Below are positions 14,900 through 22,460 of a DNA stretch of 24,258 nucleotides, one piece after another; position 1 is the stretch's first letter; the number at the start of each line of letters is the position of its first letter. The notes beneath the pieces were generated by a model. The model was given only the letters and a program-made list of their open reading frames with translations, made no database searches and was not told the origin of the DNA. Source of the stretch: Lachnospiraceae bacterium (GTDB lineage: Bacteria > Bacillota > Clostridia > Lachnospirales > Lachnospiraceae). The translations under genes were made by a program, and so were the position numbers. The stretch is taken from assembly GCA_009774615.1 (NCBI GenBank), contig VSOC01000052.1, forward strand, positions 1-24,258, given 5' to 3'.

Positions 14900-15910
14900 A
14901 TGACAGCAAAGACAAATGATTTATGGGTATTGATTGAAGTGCAGGAGGATGGAAGCCCCAAAAAAGTCGGCCTGGAACTTTTAAATCCGGGACGCAGGCT
15001 GGCAGATAAGCAAAAGGGTGCTCTGGTGGGCATTATTCTCGGGAAAAACACGAAAGAAGCTGTAAGAGAAGCCGGAAATTACGGCGCAGATCAAGTAATT
15101 GTGATTGAAGATGAAGCCTTTTGGCCCTACAGCACGGACGCCTATACCACAGCCCTTGACTATCTGGTGAAAAAATATGCTCCCTCCACCTTAATGATTG
15201 GCGCTACCCCTAACGGACGAGATCTCGGCCCGCGCCTTTCCTGCCGCTTAAAAACCGGTTTAACTGCCGACTGTACGGCGCTGGATATCGATGAAGAAAC
15301 CGGTCATGTAGCCTGGACACGGCCTGCTTTTGGCGGAAATTTAATGGCCACGATTATGTGCCCGGATTCCCGCCCGCAGATTGGAACCATACGTCCAGGT
15401 GTATTTAAAAAGCCGGCACCGACAGGAAAAACGGTTCAAATTGTCATCCATGAACAGTTTAAGATCGATCCTGCTTCTGTCCGCACCCGTCTTATCGAAA
15501 CCATCCGGGAAACGGCCAGGGATGTGGTTGATTTGGAAAATGCAGAAATTATCGTTTCCGGCGGGCGGGGTGTCAAAAGTGCAGAAGGCTTTGCCCTGAT
15601 TCAGGAACTTGCCTATACCTTAGGGGGCACGGTGGGCGCTTCCCGCGCTGCTGTGGATGCCGGCTGGATCAGCCACAGTCACCAGGTCGGGCAGACCGGA
15701 AAAACCGTGGGGCCAAGACTCTACATTGCCTGCGGTATCTCCGGCGCTATCCAGCATTTAGCGGGAATGAGCGGTTCAGATGTGATCGTTGCTATCAATA
15801 AAGATGCTGATGCACCCATTTTTGATATTGCCGACTATGGGATCGTGGGAAATCTTTTTGAAGTGCTTCCTGCCCTGACAAAAGAAATCAGAGCAGCAAG
15901 GAAAAACTGA
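14900..15910 (+). CDS. etfA: Electron transfer flavoprotein alpha subunit
   Basis: This 336-residue EtfA/FixB has an N-terminal domain (about 1-200) and a C-terminal FAD domain with GGRG (221-224), GASRAAVDAGW (246-256), GQTGKTVGPRLYIACGISGA (264-283) and AINKDADAPIFDIADYG (298-314). It has normal length and no ferredoxin extension of the kind found in CarE of Acetobacterium. The ATG follows TAGGAGGAAGTT, nine bases after the etfB stop, so the two are translationally close. It should hold the electron-transferring FAD and dock on the acyl-CoA dehydrogenase. No FixC/FixX (ETF:quinone oxidoreductase) gene follows; an SLC13-type transporter does. Confidence 0.95.
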   Translation: MTAKTNDLWVLIEVQEDGSPKKVGLELLNPGRRLADKQKGALVGIILGKNTKEAVREAGNYGADQVIVIEDEAFWPYSTDAYTTALDYLVKKYAPSTLMIGATPNGRDLGPRLSCRLKTGLTADCTALDIDEETGHVAWTRPAFGGNLMATIMCPDSRPQIGTIRPGVFKKPAPTGKTVQIVIHEQFKIDPASVRTRLIETIRETARDVVDLENAEIIVSGGRGVKSAEGFALIQELAYTLGGTVGASRAAVDAGWISHSHQVGQTGKTVGPRLYIACGISGAIQHLAGMSGSDVIVAINKDADAPIFDIADYGIVGNLFEVLPALTKEIRAARKN

Positions 15911-15931
15911 ATAAATAAACTGAATAAATAA
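15906..15931 (+). repeat. 13-bp tandem duplication across the etfA stop
   Basis: ACTGAATAAATAA occurs at 15906-15918 and again immediately at 15919-15931. The first copy contains the etfA TGA stop (15908-15910). It looks like a recent slippage duplication in the 3' flank. Confidence 0.8.
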
Positions 15932-16000
15932 AAGGAAATACTAATCAAAAGAAAATTTCGTAAAGTTTAACAAGTACTGACGAACAGGAGGAAATAATCA

Positions 16001-17284
16001 ATGGCAACCGGCATCATCGGACTTCTTATTTTAACGCTGTGTATCCTTCTCTTTATTACGGAATGGCTGCCTGCGGTCGTTACCGGCGCTTTAGGCTGCC
16101 TGATGATGGTTTTATTTCAGGTCTGCACTCTTGAAGAGGCTTTTTCCGGGTTTTCCAACAGCATTATTTATCTGTTATTTGGTGCGCTGATCATCGGAAA
16201 TGCCATGTTTGAAACAGGGGCTGCGGCCCGGATTGGACATCAGGTAGTGATTTGGTCAAAGGATAATGAGCGGCGGTTTCTGCTGATTTCCGGTTTTGCT
16301 GCCGGTCTGCTTGCCATGTTCCTTGCCAATACCGCCGTTATCGCTGCTTTTCTGCCCATCATTGACGGCGCATGCAGTACTTCCTGCCGAATGAAAAGAA
16401 AAAACCTCACCTTAAACCTTGCAATTTGTACCATGCTTGGAGGAAGCTGCACCTTAATTGGCTGTACCCCGCAGTTAACGGCAAACGCCCTGCTGTTTGA
16501 AACCACAGGAACCAGCCTTTCTATGTTTACTATGTTTGCCCCCGGTTTCCTTATGCTGCTTTTCTATCTGTTTTTCACACAACTTTTTGGCTATCGCCTG
16601 GGCGAGCGTATCTGGGGAGGGCGCTTAGAAGAACATTTTCTCTTGGATGCTCCGTCGGCTACCATGGAAAAGCCCTTATCTTCTCCAAACGATAAAAAAC
16701 ACAGGATGATCCTCGGGATCATCCTGGCTGCAATGTTATTCTTTTATCTTACGGAATGGCTTTCCACCGCTATGACTGCCATGTGTGCCGCCATGCTCTG
16801 CATCCTCACCGGCTGTACCAATGTCAAAACGATCCGCAATACCATGGACTGGGAATCTGTCCTCTTTCTTGCCTTCTGCCTTGGACTGGCTAACGCGCTG
16901 AACGCCGGAGGATCCGGTGAACTCATGACGGGCTTTATTTCCTCCATGCTGGGAAACCATCCATCCGATTTTCTGGTTTATGCCGCCCTCTGCCTGCTGA
17001 CCCTGGCAGTCAGCAACTTTATCACCAACTCAACGGCAATCCTTATTGTCCTTCCCGTTGGTCTTTCCATCAGCACAGCCCTGGGGATTAATCCCCTGAC
17101 CATGTGTCTTGGCATTTACTTTTCCGCGAGCCTGGCCTGCTCAACCCCTCTGGCCGCTGCTCAAATCAGTATGACGCTGGTTGCCGGCTATCGCTTTACC
17201 GACTACGTAAAATACACTCTGCCCCATACCCTGCTGTTTTATCTGTGTATTTTATTTATCGTTCCTGCATTTTTTCCTTTCTAA
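16001..17284 (+). CDS. SLC13/DASS-type anion (carboxylate) transporter
   Basis: This 427-residue polytopic membrane protein resembles the SLC13 / divalent anion:Na+ symporter group and the related ArsB/NhaD fold. Two pseudo-symmetric ion/substrate motifs are visible: ANTAVIAAFLP (109-119) and TNSTAILIVLP (342-352), with GGSC/GCTP (147-156) after the first. Members carry dicarboxylates, sulfate or other oxyanions. The ATG at 16001 follows AGGAGG by nine bases. It is 90 bp downstream of etfA with no terminator seen, so it is probably in the sigma-54 regulon; its likely job is moving the acid substrate or product. It converges on the binding-protein gene with only 4 bp between stops. Confidence 0.8.
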   Translation: MATGIIGLLILTLCILLFITEWLPAVVTGALGCLMMVLFQVCTLEEAFSGFSNSIIYLLFGALIIGNAMFETGAAARIGHQVVIWSKDNERRFLLISGFAAGLLAMFLANTAVIAAFLPIIDGACSTSCRMKRKNLTLNLAICTMLGGSCTLIGCTPQLTANALLFETTGTSLSMFTMFAPGFLMLLFYLFFTQLFGYRLGERIWGGRLEEHFLLDAPSATMEKPLSSPNDKKHRMILGIILAAMLFFYLTEWLSTAMTAMCAAMLCILTGCTNVKTIRNTMDWESVLFLAFCLGLANALNAGGSGELMTGFISSMLGNHPSDFLVYAALCLLTLAVSNFITNSTAILIVLPVGLSISTALGINPLTMCLGIYFSASLACSTPLAAAQISMTLVAGYRFTDYVKYTLPHTLLFYLCILFIVPAFFPF

Positions 17285-17288
17285 ACGC

Positions 17289-18470
17289 CTAATCCAGCGC
17301 CGCCTTAAACTCTGTCCAAAGTTCCTCATGCAGCTGGGCAGCCTCCGGGCCTACATCCTGAATAAATTCGCCGTTGGGGACATCATCCGTGCTGATAATC
17401 AAACTCTTTTGAAACTCCTCCGGCAAAAATGCATAGGAAGCTTTGTTTGGGCAGAGGTAATAGGTCTGCTGTGAAATCTGCGCCCCGACTTCCCCGTCCA
17501 GAATAAAGTTTAAAAAGGCATGGGCATTATCGCTGTTTGGTGCCTGCGACGGAATAAACGCGGCATCCACACCAAAGCCAAGTCCCTCCTTGGGGTAAAC
17601 CACCTGCAGATCCGGGTTTTGGCTCAGGGCCAGAACCACCTGCGAAGTAAAGAGAAATGCTGCGCTTACTTCACCGCTGAGGAGAAAGTCCTGGGTCTGG
17701 TTCTGGCTTAGCACCCGCACATTGGGCGCTAATTCCATCAGCTTATCCCCGGCTGCCCGGATAACGTCCAAATCCTCGGTATTAAAGGATTCCCCCATGG
17801 TCTTTAAGGTCATCCCCATCACCACCCGCTCGCTGTCCATCAAAGCCAGGCTGTCCTGAAGCGAGGAATCCCAAAGGGAATCATAGCCGGTTATCTCTGC
17901 AGTAACCACGGAAGGGTCATAGACAATCAGGGGAATCCCCGGCCCGTAGGGAACCGTCAGTGTATTTTCCGGGTCATAAAAGAAGTTCTGGAAGATAGGG
18001 TCGATATTTGCAAAATTCGGCACCTTATCCTTATCAATCTCCTTTACCAGCCCCTCATCTGCTGCAATTTTAATGATATAATCCGAGGCAATAATAATAT
18101 CATACTCCCCGCCGCCGCTGGTTTCTAACTTGGCAAGCATTTCCTCATTCGCCTCAAAGTTCGTGTAATTTACCCGGATTCCGGTTTCCTCCTCAAAACG
18201 GTCAATGATATCCTGCGGTACATACTCTGCCCAGGTGTAAATATTCAGTTCACCCGGATCGCCGTCCTCTTTTCCTTTATCGTCTGCCTCTGCTTCTGCC
18301 GGTTCTGCCGGGGCATTGTCCGATGCGGACTCTTTTGTTTGGTCTGCCGGCGCCGATGTGCCCTGCGTATCTGCGCTTCCGTTTCCGCCGCTCTTTGCGC
18401 AGCCCTGCAGACTGGCTGCCGTTACTGCTGCCGCCATCAGCAAAGCTCCCAACTGTCTTGATTTTTTCAT
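17289..18470 (-). CDS. potD: Polyamine-family ABC transporter substrate-binding lipoprotein (PotD-like)
   Basis: This 393-residue lipoprotein has a signal peptide with lipobox LQGC (C24), then a Ser/Ala/Glu/Asp-rich linker (about 27-73). The binding fold begins ELNIYTWAEYVPQDIIDRFEEE (W80, Y83), matching the PotD start. D212 and E214 (MDSERV) correspond to amine-contacting acids of PotD, and GVD at 300-302 keeps the Asp of the W-M-D site. Two stacking tryptophans of E. coli PotD (W229, W255) are replaced by about F274 and G300, judged by eye. The ligand may be putrescine, spermidine or a related amine. ATG after GGAGG. The gene is separated from potC by 264 bp carrying repeats, unlike the overlapping potABC. 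Confidence 0.85.
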   Translation of the reverse strand: MKKSRQLGALLMAAAVTAASLQGCAKSGGNGSADTQGTSAPADQTKESASDNAPAEPAEAEADDKGKEDGDPGELNIYTWAEYVPQDIIDRFEEETGIRVNYTNFEANEEMLAKLETSGGGEYDIIIASDYIIKIAADEGLVKEIDKDKVPNFANIDPIFQNFFYDPENTLTVPYGPGIPLIVYDPSVVTAEITGYDSLWDSSLQDSLALMDSERVVMGMTLKTMGESFNTEDLDVIRAAGDKLMELAPNVRVLSQNQTQDFLLSGEVSAAFLFTSQVVLALSQNPDLQVVYPKEGLGFGVDAAFIPSQAPNSDNAHAFLNFILDGEVGAQISQQTYYLCPNKASYAFLPEEFQKSLIISTDDVPNGEFIQDVGPEAAQLHEELWTEFKAALD

Positions 18471-18650
18471 TATATCTCCTCCATTTCCGTCTTAAACACC
18501 CCAAAGCTGCCCGGTATCCGCTGCAGCCCATTTCCAGAGGTATTCTAATCCCATGCTGCCATCGATTCTGCGGCTAAATAATGCCCGAAATTTAAGCGGC
18601 ATGTGTCTTTCACTTTATCAAAAAAACCTGTCATTGTCCAGCCCATCCCG

Positions 18651-18703
18651 CAAATTTCTTTTACACTCAAAATTTTCTTTACACTCAAAATTTCTTTTAC
18701 ACT
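18651..18703. repeat. Three tandem 17-18-bp repeats between potC and potD
   Basis: The unit CAAAATTTCTTTTACACT occurs as 18651-18667 (one base shorter), 18668-18685 and 18686-18703, with one or two differences between copies. It occupies the potC-proximal half of the 264-bp gap. It could be a binding array or a site for RNA processing that sets binding-protein level; no coding function is likely. Confidence 0.75.
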
Positions 18704-18734
18704 TGTATGCCGCATGGATTATATCCAGGCAGTA

Positions 18735-19517
18735 CTAGCCCTTTCTTTGGACACTCCCCAGCCACTGCGACAAGACCACTAAAACAAAGGTCGCCGCCAG
18801 CATCAGGGTACACAGGGCGTTAATCTCCGGCGTCACCCCGGATTTCAACTGCGTATAAATCCGAATCGGCAGGGTATTCGTCTTTGCCCCGGTAACAAAA
18901 ATACTGATTACCACATCATCCAGCGACATCGCAAAGGCTAAAAGCATGCCGGAAATCACTGCCGGCGTTATCAGGGGAAGGGTAATGGTAAAAAATGCCC
19001 GGATTTCCGTTGCCCCAAGGTCCTTTGCCGCCTCGCCCAGGGATTTATCGATGCCCACCAGGCTGGATTTTACCATCATAAACACATAGGGCACACAAAA
19101 CGTCGTATGCCCCAGCACCAGGGTAAGCATCCCGAAAGGCAGGCTCAGCATAGCAAAAAAGGCCATAAACACCATACCCAGGATAATCTCCGGGATCATA
19201 ATAGGAACCATGGAAATATACTCGATAACGCCCTTACTCTTTCCCCCGATCCTTGCCATCCCCACGGCTCCCAGCGTTCCGATAATCCCCGCCGCACCGC
19301 TGCTTAAGCAGGCCAGAACAATACTGTTTTTCAGTGCTTCCAGCAGGGAGCGGTTTTTCGCCAGCTTCCTGTACCAGTCCAGCGTCCAGCCTGCCCATAT
19401 CGTTGTATGTTTCGAGGCGTTAAACGAATACACGATAACCACAACAATCGGCACATACATCAAAATCAGCAGAATTGCCTGATAAATCACAGAAAAATGT
19501 ATCTTTCTCTTTTTCAT
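18735..19517 (-). CDS. potC: Polyamine-family ABC transporter permease (PotC-like)
   Basis: This 260-residue, about six-helix permease has the EAA loop EAAKDLGATEIRAFFTITLP, which contacts the ATPase. The start is ATG 19517 (MKKRKIHF). It overlaps the potB stop by four bases (ATGA), indicating translational coupling; the open frame upstream to 19622 is inside potB and is rejected. The first helix begins SVIYQAILLILMYVPIVVV. It partners PotB in the membrane channel. Confidence 0.92.
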   Translation of the reverse strand: MKKRKIHFSVIYQAILLILMYVPIVVVIVYSFNASKHTTIWAGWTLDWYRKLAKNRSLLEALKNSIVLACLSSGAAGIIGTLGAVGMARIGGKSKGVIEYISMVPIMIPEIILGMVFMAFFAMLSLPFGMLTLVLGHTTFCVPYVFMMVKSSLVGIDKSLGEAAKDLGATEIRAFFTITLPLITPAVISGMLLAFAMSLDDVVISIFVTGAKTNTLPIRIYTQLKSGVTPEINALCTLMLAATFVLVVLSQWLGSVQRKG

Positions 19518-20371
19518 AGCAATCCCTCCAGTTCCCTCACCTCTGCAGCCTTTCGATAAATCCATATCATCATCGAAGTAAAGAGCATCAGCACCACAGA
19601 AAGCGCTGCGGCAAACGGCCAATCTCTTCCGCTTTGCAGCTGGTTTTGAATCAGATTGCCCACCAGCATAACCTTACCGCCGCCTAAGATATCCGCAATA
19701 AAGAATAATCCCATCGAAGGGATAAATACTAAAACTATGCCCGATAAAATTCCGGGCAGGGTCATTTTCAGGGTAACGGTTAAAAAAGCCCTCCATTTCG
19801 TCGCCCCCAAATCCCTTGCGGCCTCCACCAGGCTCCAGTCCATCTTATCGGTACTGGAATACACCGAAAGAATCATAAAGGGCAGAAGGGAATATACCAT
19901 GCCCACCAGCACGGCGGGATAGGAATATAGCAGCTTTAAGGGCGATGCCGTGATTCCCAGCCCCATCAGCACCTTATCCAGAATCCCTTTGCTGCGGAAA
20001 ATAATAATCCATCCGTACATCCGCATCAGGGCGCTGGTCCAAAAAGGAATCACCACAAGAAGCATCATCCTTGCCTTGGCCTTTTTGGACAGCCTCGCCA
20101 TAAAATACCCGAAGGGATAACCGATAAGCAGCGTACTGACGGTCGTCAGCACCGCAAGCTGAAACGATTCCTTAAAGGTATTCAGATACACCGGCTTGCC
20201 TATTCGTAAATAATTATCCAGGGTAAATTCATTCACCACTCCCCAGGTCTGCGCCCGGGTCATAAAACTTAACACCAGCAGATACACAAGCGGCAGAGCG
20301 ACAAAGAAAATGGTAAATGCATACAGCGGCGCTACCGTAATCCACCACCGGTTTCTTTTTTTCTTAGCCAT
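19514..20371 (-). CDS. potB: Polyamine-family ABC transporter permease (PotB-like)
   Basis: This 285-residue, about six-helix permease has the EAA loop EAARDLGATKWRAFLTVTL, typical of PotB. The N-terminus MAKKKRNRWW precedes the first helix ITVAPLYAFTIFFVALPLVY. The ATG at 20371 follows AGGAGGGG and overlaps the end of potA by 8 bases. It forms the heterodimeric channel with PotC, energised by PotA. Confidence 0.93.
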   Translation of the reverse strand: MAKKKRNRWWITVAPLYAFTIFFVALPLVYLLVLSFMTRAQTWGVVNEFTLDNYLRIGKPVYLNTFKESFQLAVLTTVSTLLIGYPFGYFMARLSKKAKARMMLLVVIPFWTSALMRMYGWIIIFRSKGILDKVLMGLGITASPLKLLYSYPAVLVGMVYSLLPFMILSVYSSTDKMDWSLVEAARDLGATKWRAFLTVTLKMTLPGILSGIVLVFIPSMGLFFIADILGGGKVMLVGNLIQNQLQSGRDWPFAAALSVVLMLFTSMMIWIYRKAAEVRELEGLL

Positions 20372-21620
20372 TCTGCCCCTCCTGCTTTTTTATCCTGTTT
20401 CCTGCCATGCTGTGTTTTTCCTTCCTTTTATCGGCCTTATCGCGGTTTTCTGTCGGACTGTCCGGCTCATCACACGCAAGATCCACGATAATCCCATGCT
20501 CCGGCGCCCAGCTTGCCGTCACCAGATCGCCGGGAACTAAGGAGGAATCCATGCCCTGACGGCTGGCTATCAGCTCCCCTAACTTCCCGCCGTCTAAACT
20601 AATCCGAAGCAGTCCTCCGGCAAAATTCTTCTCCATCACCGGAAGGCGCAGACCCGGCCCCACTTCCTTTTGCAAAAGAAGGTTTTCACTCCGCACCGCC
20701 ACGGTAACCGTCTGTCCGGGCTTAAGAAACCTCTCCTGATCCCCGGTAAGGGTAGCGCACACCTCTGTCGTCAGCGGCCTGGTCCACGAAGAAGAATTAT
20801 CCCCTATCTCGGCGTCAATATAAGCAATATTTTCCCACACCTTTACCAGCCTGCCGCTAATCATATTTGCCGTACCCACAAACCTGGCGACATAACTGGT
20901 CTTGGGGTGATAATAAACCTCATTGGGTGTTCCCACCTGCTCAAACCGCCCGTTATCCATCACCACAATCCGGTCAGACATATTCAGAGCCTCTTCCTGG
21001 TCGTGGGTAATGTAAATAAAGGTAATCCCCAAACGCTTTTGTATCCTCTTTAATTCCACCTGCATCTGCCGCCGAAGCTGCAAATCCAGCGCTCCTAACG
21101 GTTCATCCAGCAAAAGCACCTGCGGATTATTCACCACTGCCCGGGCAATAGCCACCCTCTGCTTCTGTCCCCCGGAGAGTTCGGAGGGCATACGTTTTCC
21201 ATAACCGGAAAGCTGCACCAGATCAAGCATCTCCTCCACCCTCGCGGCAATTTCTTTTTTAGGAACCTTTTTAAGCTTTAACCCATAAGCAATATTTGAA
21301 AATACATCCATATGGGGAAAAAGTGCATAATTTTGAAATACCGTATTCACATCGCGCTGATTTGGCTCCAGACCCGTAACATCCTTCCCATTCAGCCGCA
21401 CACTCCCCGCATCCGGAGTTTCCAGTCCGGCGATTATCCTGAGCGTCGTCGTCTTCCCGCAGCCGGACGCGCCGAGAAAGGTAATAAATTCCCCCTGTTT
21501 TATCGAAAGGCTGATCCCCTTAAGCACCTGGGTACTGCCAAAGCTTTTTGTAATATGTTCTAATTCCAGGATAACCTTCGGATCACTGGAAAACACAGGA
21601 TAAAGTACATTCTCTGCCAC
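20364..21620 (-). CDS. potA: Polyamine-family ABC transporter ATPase (PotA-like)
   Basis: A 418-residue ATPase counted from a GTG start at 21620 (MAENVLYPVF). That codon is six bases after a perfect AAGGAGG; the open frame reaches 21671, but there the ATG lies near the predicted -10/+1 region and lacks a ribosome site. Motifs are Walker A GASGCGKTT (50-58), Q-loop FQNYALFPH (95-103), signature LSGGQKQRVAIARA (148-161), Walker B LLLDEP (169-174) and H-loop ITHDQEE (204-210). A TOBE-type regulatory domain spans about 255-385, and a charged, Lys/Glu-rich tail of about 35 residues follows. First gene of the potABC(D) operon. Confidence 0.93.
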   Translation of the reverse strand: MAENVLYPVFSSDPKVILELEHITKSFGSTQVLKGISLSIKQGEFITFLGASGCGKTTTLRIIAGLETPDAGSVRLNGKDVTGLEPNQRDVNTVFQNYALFPHMDVFSNIAYGLKLKKVPKKEIAARVEEMLDLVQLSGYGKRMPSELSGGQKQRVAIARAVVNNPQVLLLDEPLGALDLQLRRQMQVELKRIQKRLGITFIYITHDQEEALNMSDRIVVMDNGRFEQVGTPNEVYYHPKTSYVARFVGTANMISGRLVKVWENIAYIDAEIGDNSSSWTRPLTTEVCATLTGDQERFLKPGQTVTVAVRSENLLLQKEVGPGLRLPVMEKNFAGGLLRISLDGGKLGELIASRQGMDSSLVPGDLVTASWAPEHGIIVDLACDEPDSPTENRDKADKRKEKHSMAGNRIKKQEGQNG

Positions 21621-21639
21621 AATACACCTCCTTATTTGG

Positions 21640-21660
21640 TTGCACTCTGCAATCTGCAAT
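21640..21660. promoter_or_regulatory. Candidate operator in the potA leader
   Basis: An inverted repeat TTGCA (21640-21644) / TGCAA (21655-21659) overlaps two adjacent CTGCAAT units (21647-21653, 21654-21660). It lies just downstream of the predicted potA transcription start, a position where a repressor would block initiation. The divergent GntR-family protein is the natural candidate to bind it. Confidence 0.35.
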
Positions 21661-21669
21661 ATACTTAGC

Positions 21670-21697
21670 ATTGTATCATAAAACCAAAACTATGCAA
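21670..21697 (-). promoter_or_regulatory. Sigma-A-type promoter of the pot operon
   Basis: On the minus strand TTGCAT (21697-21692), 16 bp, TACAAT (21675-21670), with an extended -10 TGA just before the hexamer. The predicted start is near 21663. Confidence 0.55.
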
Positions 21698-21700
21698 CAC

Positions 21701-21729
21701 TTTACTTTCTTTCTTTTATTTGCTATGAT
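21701..21729 (+). promoter_or_regulatory. Sigma-A-type promoter of the GntR-family gene
   Basis: TTTACT (21701-21706), 17 bp, TATGAT (21724-21729), with an extended -10 TGC immediately upstream. The -35 box is only about 3 bp from that of the divergent pot promoter. Confidence 0.5.
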
Positions 21730-21739
21730 AACAAAAAAC

Positions 21740-21767
21740 ATAACCATAATCATCACTTCATGGTTAT
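21740..21767. promoter_or_regulatory. 8-bp inverted repeat in the GntR-gene leader (candidate operator)
   Basis: ATAACCAT (21740-21747) and ATGGTTAT (21760-21767) are perfectly complementary across 12 bases. They sit directly downstream of the predicted start of the regulator gene, suggesting an autoregulatory site or a leader hairpin. Confidence 0.4.
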
Positions 21768-21800
21768 CCAACTACATTCTACAGCTAATGGAGATGACGT

Positions 21801-22430
21801 ATGAAAAAAGAAAAAGACAGCTTAAAATCCATCGTTTACCAGCAGACCCTTGACGGTATAATTAAGGGAGAGTATAAGGCCAACCAGATTATTAATGAAC
21901 AGGAACTGGTAGAAAAATTCGGATTTAGTAAATCTCCGGTACGCGAAGCCCTGATTTCCCTGTGTAATGAAGGCGTTCTCCGCAATATTCCCCGCTATGG
22001 CTACGAGGTCATCCGTTTAACCGGCAAGGACGTCAATGAAATTCTCCGCTTCCGCTTTTTCCTGGAAGGCGGACTTCTGCGGGACTGTTACACCTTCATT
22101 GCCCAGGATCAAATGGATGAGCTTTACCGTCTGGACGATCTGTGCAATGCCTCCGTCGATGATATGTGGGTACACTGGGATCATAATATGCACTTCCACC
22201 TCTATCTATTATCCCGTTCCGGCAATACTTACGCCTATCAGCAGCTGGAAAAATCGATGGGAATATTAAAACGGGCCTATGCACAGTTTTACTGGGATAA
22301 ATGGGATGCCGAATATAATCCCATCGATATGCGCTACCACCGGGATATTCTGGCCTGCATTAAAAACCGGGATATTGACGGCGCTATTCAAAAGCTGGAG
22401 CTGGATCTTCAGGAATTTCGCAGTAATTAA
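21801..22430 (+). CDS. GntR-family (FadR/FCD type) transcriptional regulator
   Basis: This 209-residue protein has an N-terminal winged helix (about 8-75), with the recognition region LVEKFGFSKSPVREALISL typical of GntR proteins. The C-terminal FCD ligand domain (about 78-205) has His residues in HWDHNMHFHL and MRYHRDIL that could bind a metal. ATG 21801, seven bases after GGAG. It is divergent from the pot operon with promoters nearly abutting, so it probably regulates that operon and itself; a role in the sigma-54 cluster cannot be excluded. FCD proteins often sense small carboxylates; the effector here is unknown. Confidence 0.88.
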   Translation: MKKEKDSLKSIVYQQTLDGIIKGEYKANQIINEQELVEKFGFSKSPVREALISLCNEGVLRNIPRYGYEVIRLTGKDVNEILRFRFFLEGGLLRDCYTFIAQDQMDELYRLDDLCNASVDDMWVHWDHNMHFHLYLLSRSGNTYAYQQLEKSMGILKRAYAQFYWDKWDAEYNPIDMRYHRDILACIKNRDIDGAIQKLELDLQEFRSN

Positions 22431-22460
22431 GCCATAGGAAAAAGCCTGCAGCGACACAGC

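Noticed and set aside
4549..15910. Direct naming of the cluster as carnitine (cai) or caffeate (car) genes
   Set aside because: The families match, but there is no CaiT-type BCCT carrier or CaiE, the EtfA lacks the CarE ferredoxin extension, and the crotonase active site differs from CaiD. The substrate cannot be assigned from sequence.
18545..18634. 29-residue minus-strand open frame (MTGFFDKVKD...) in the potC-potD gap
   Set aside because: No clear ribosome site and no known family; a leader-peptide role is possible but unsupported.
18651..18703. CRISPR-like array
   Set aside because: The units are directly adjacent without spacers and there are only three; this is a simple tandem repeat.
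21761..21770. FadR-type operator TGG-TTAT-CCA
   Set aside because: It is a short partial match inside the larger ATAACCAT/ATGGTTAT repeat; the larger repeat is the better candidate.
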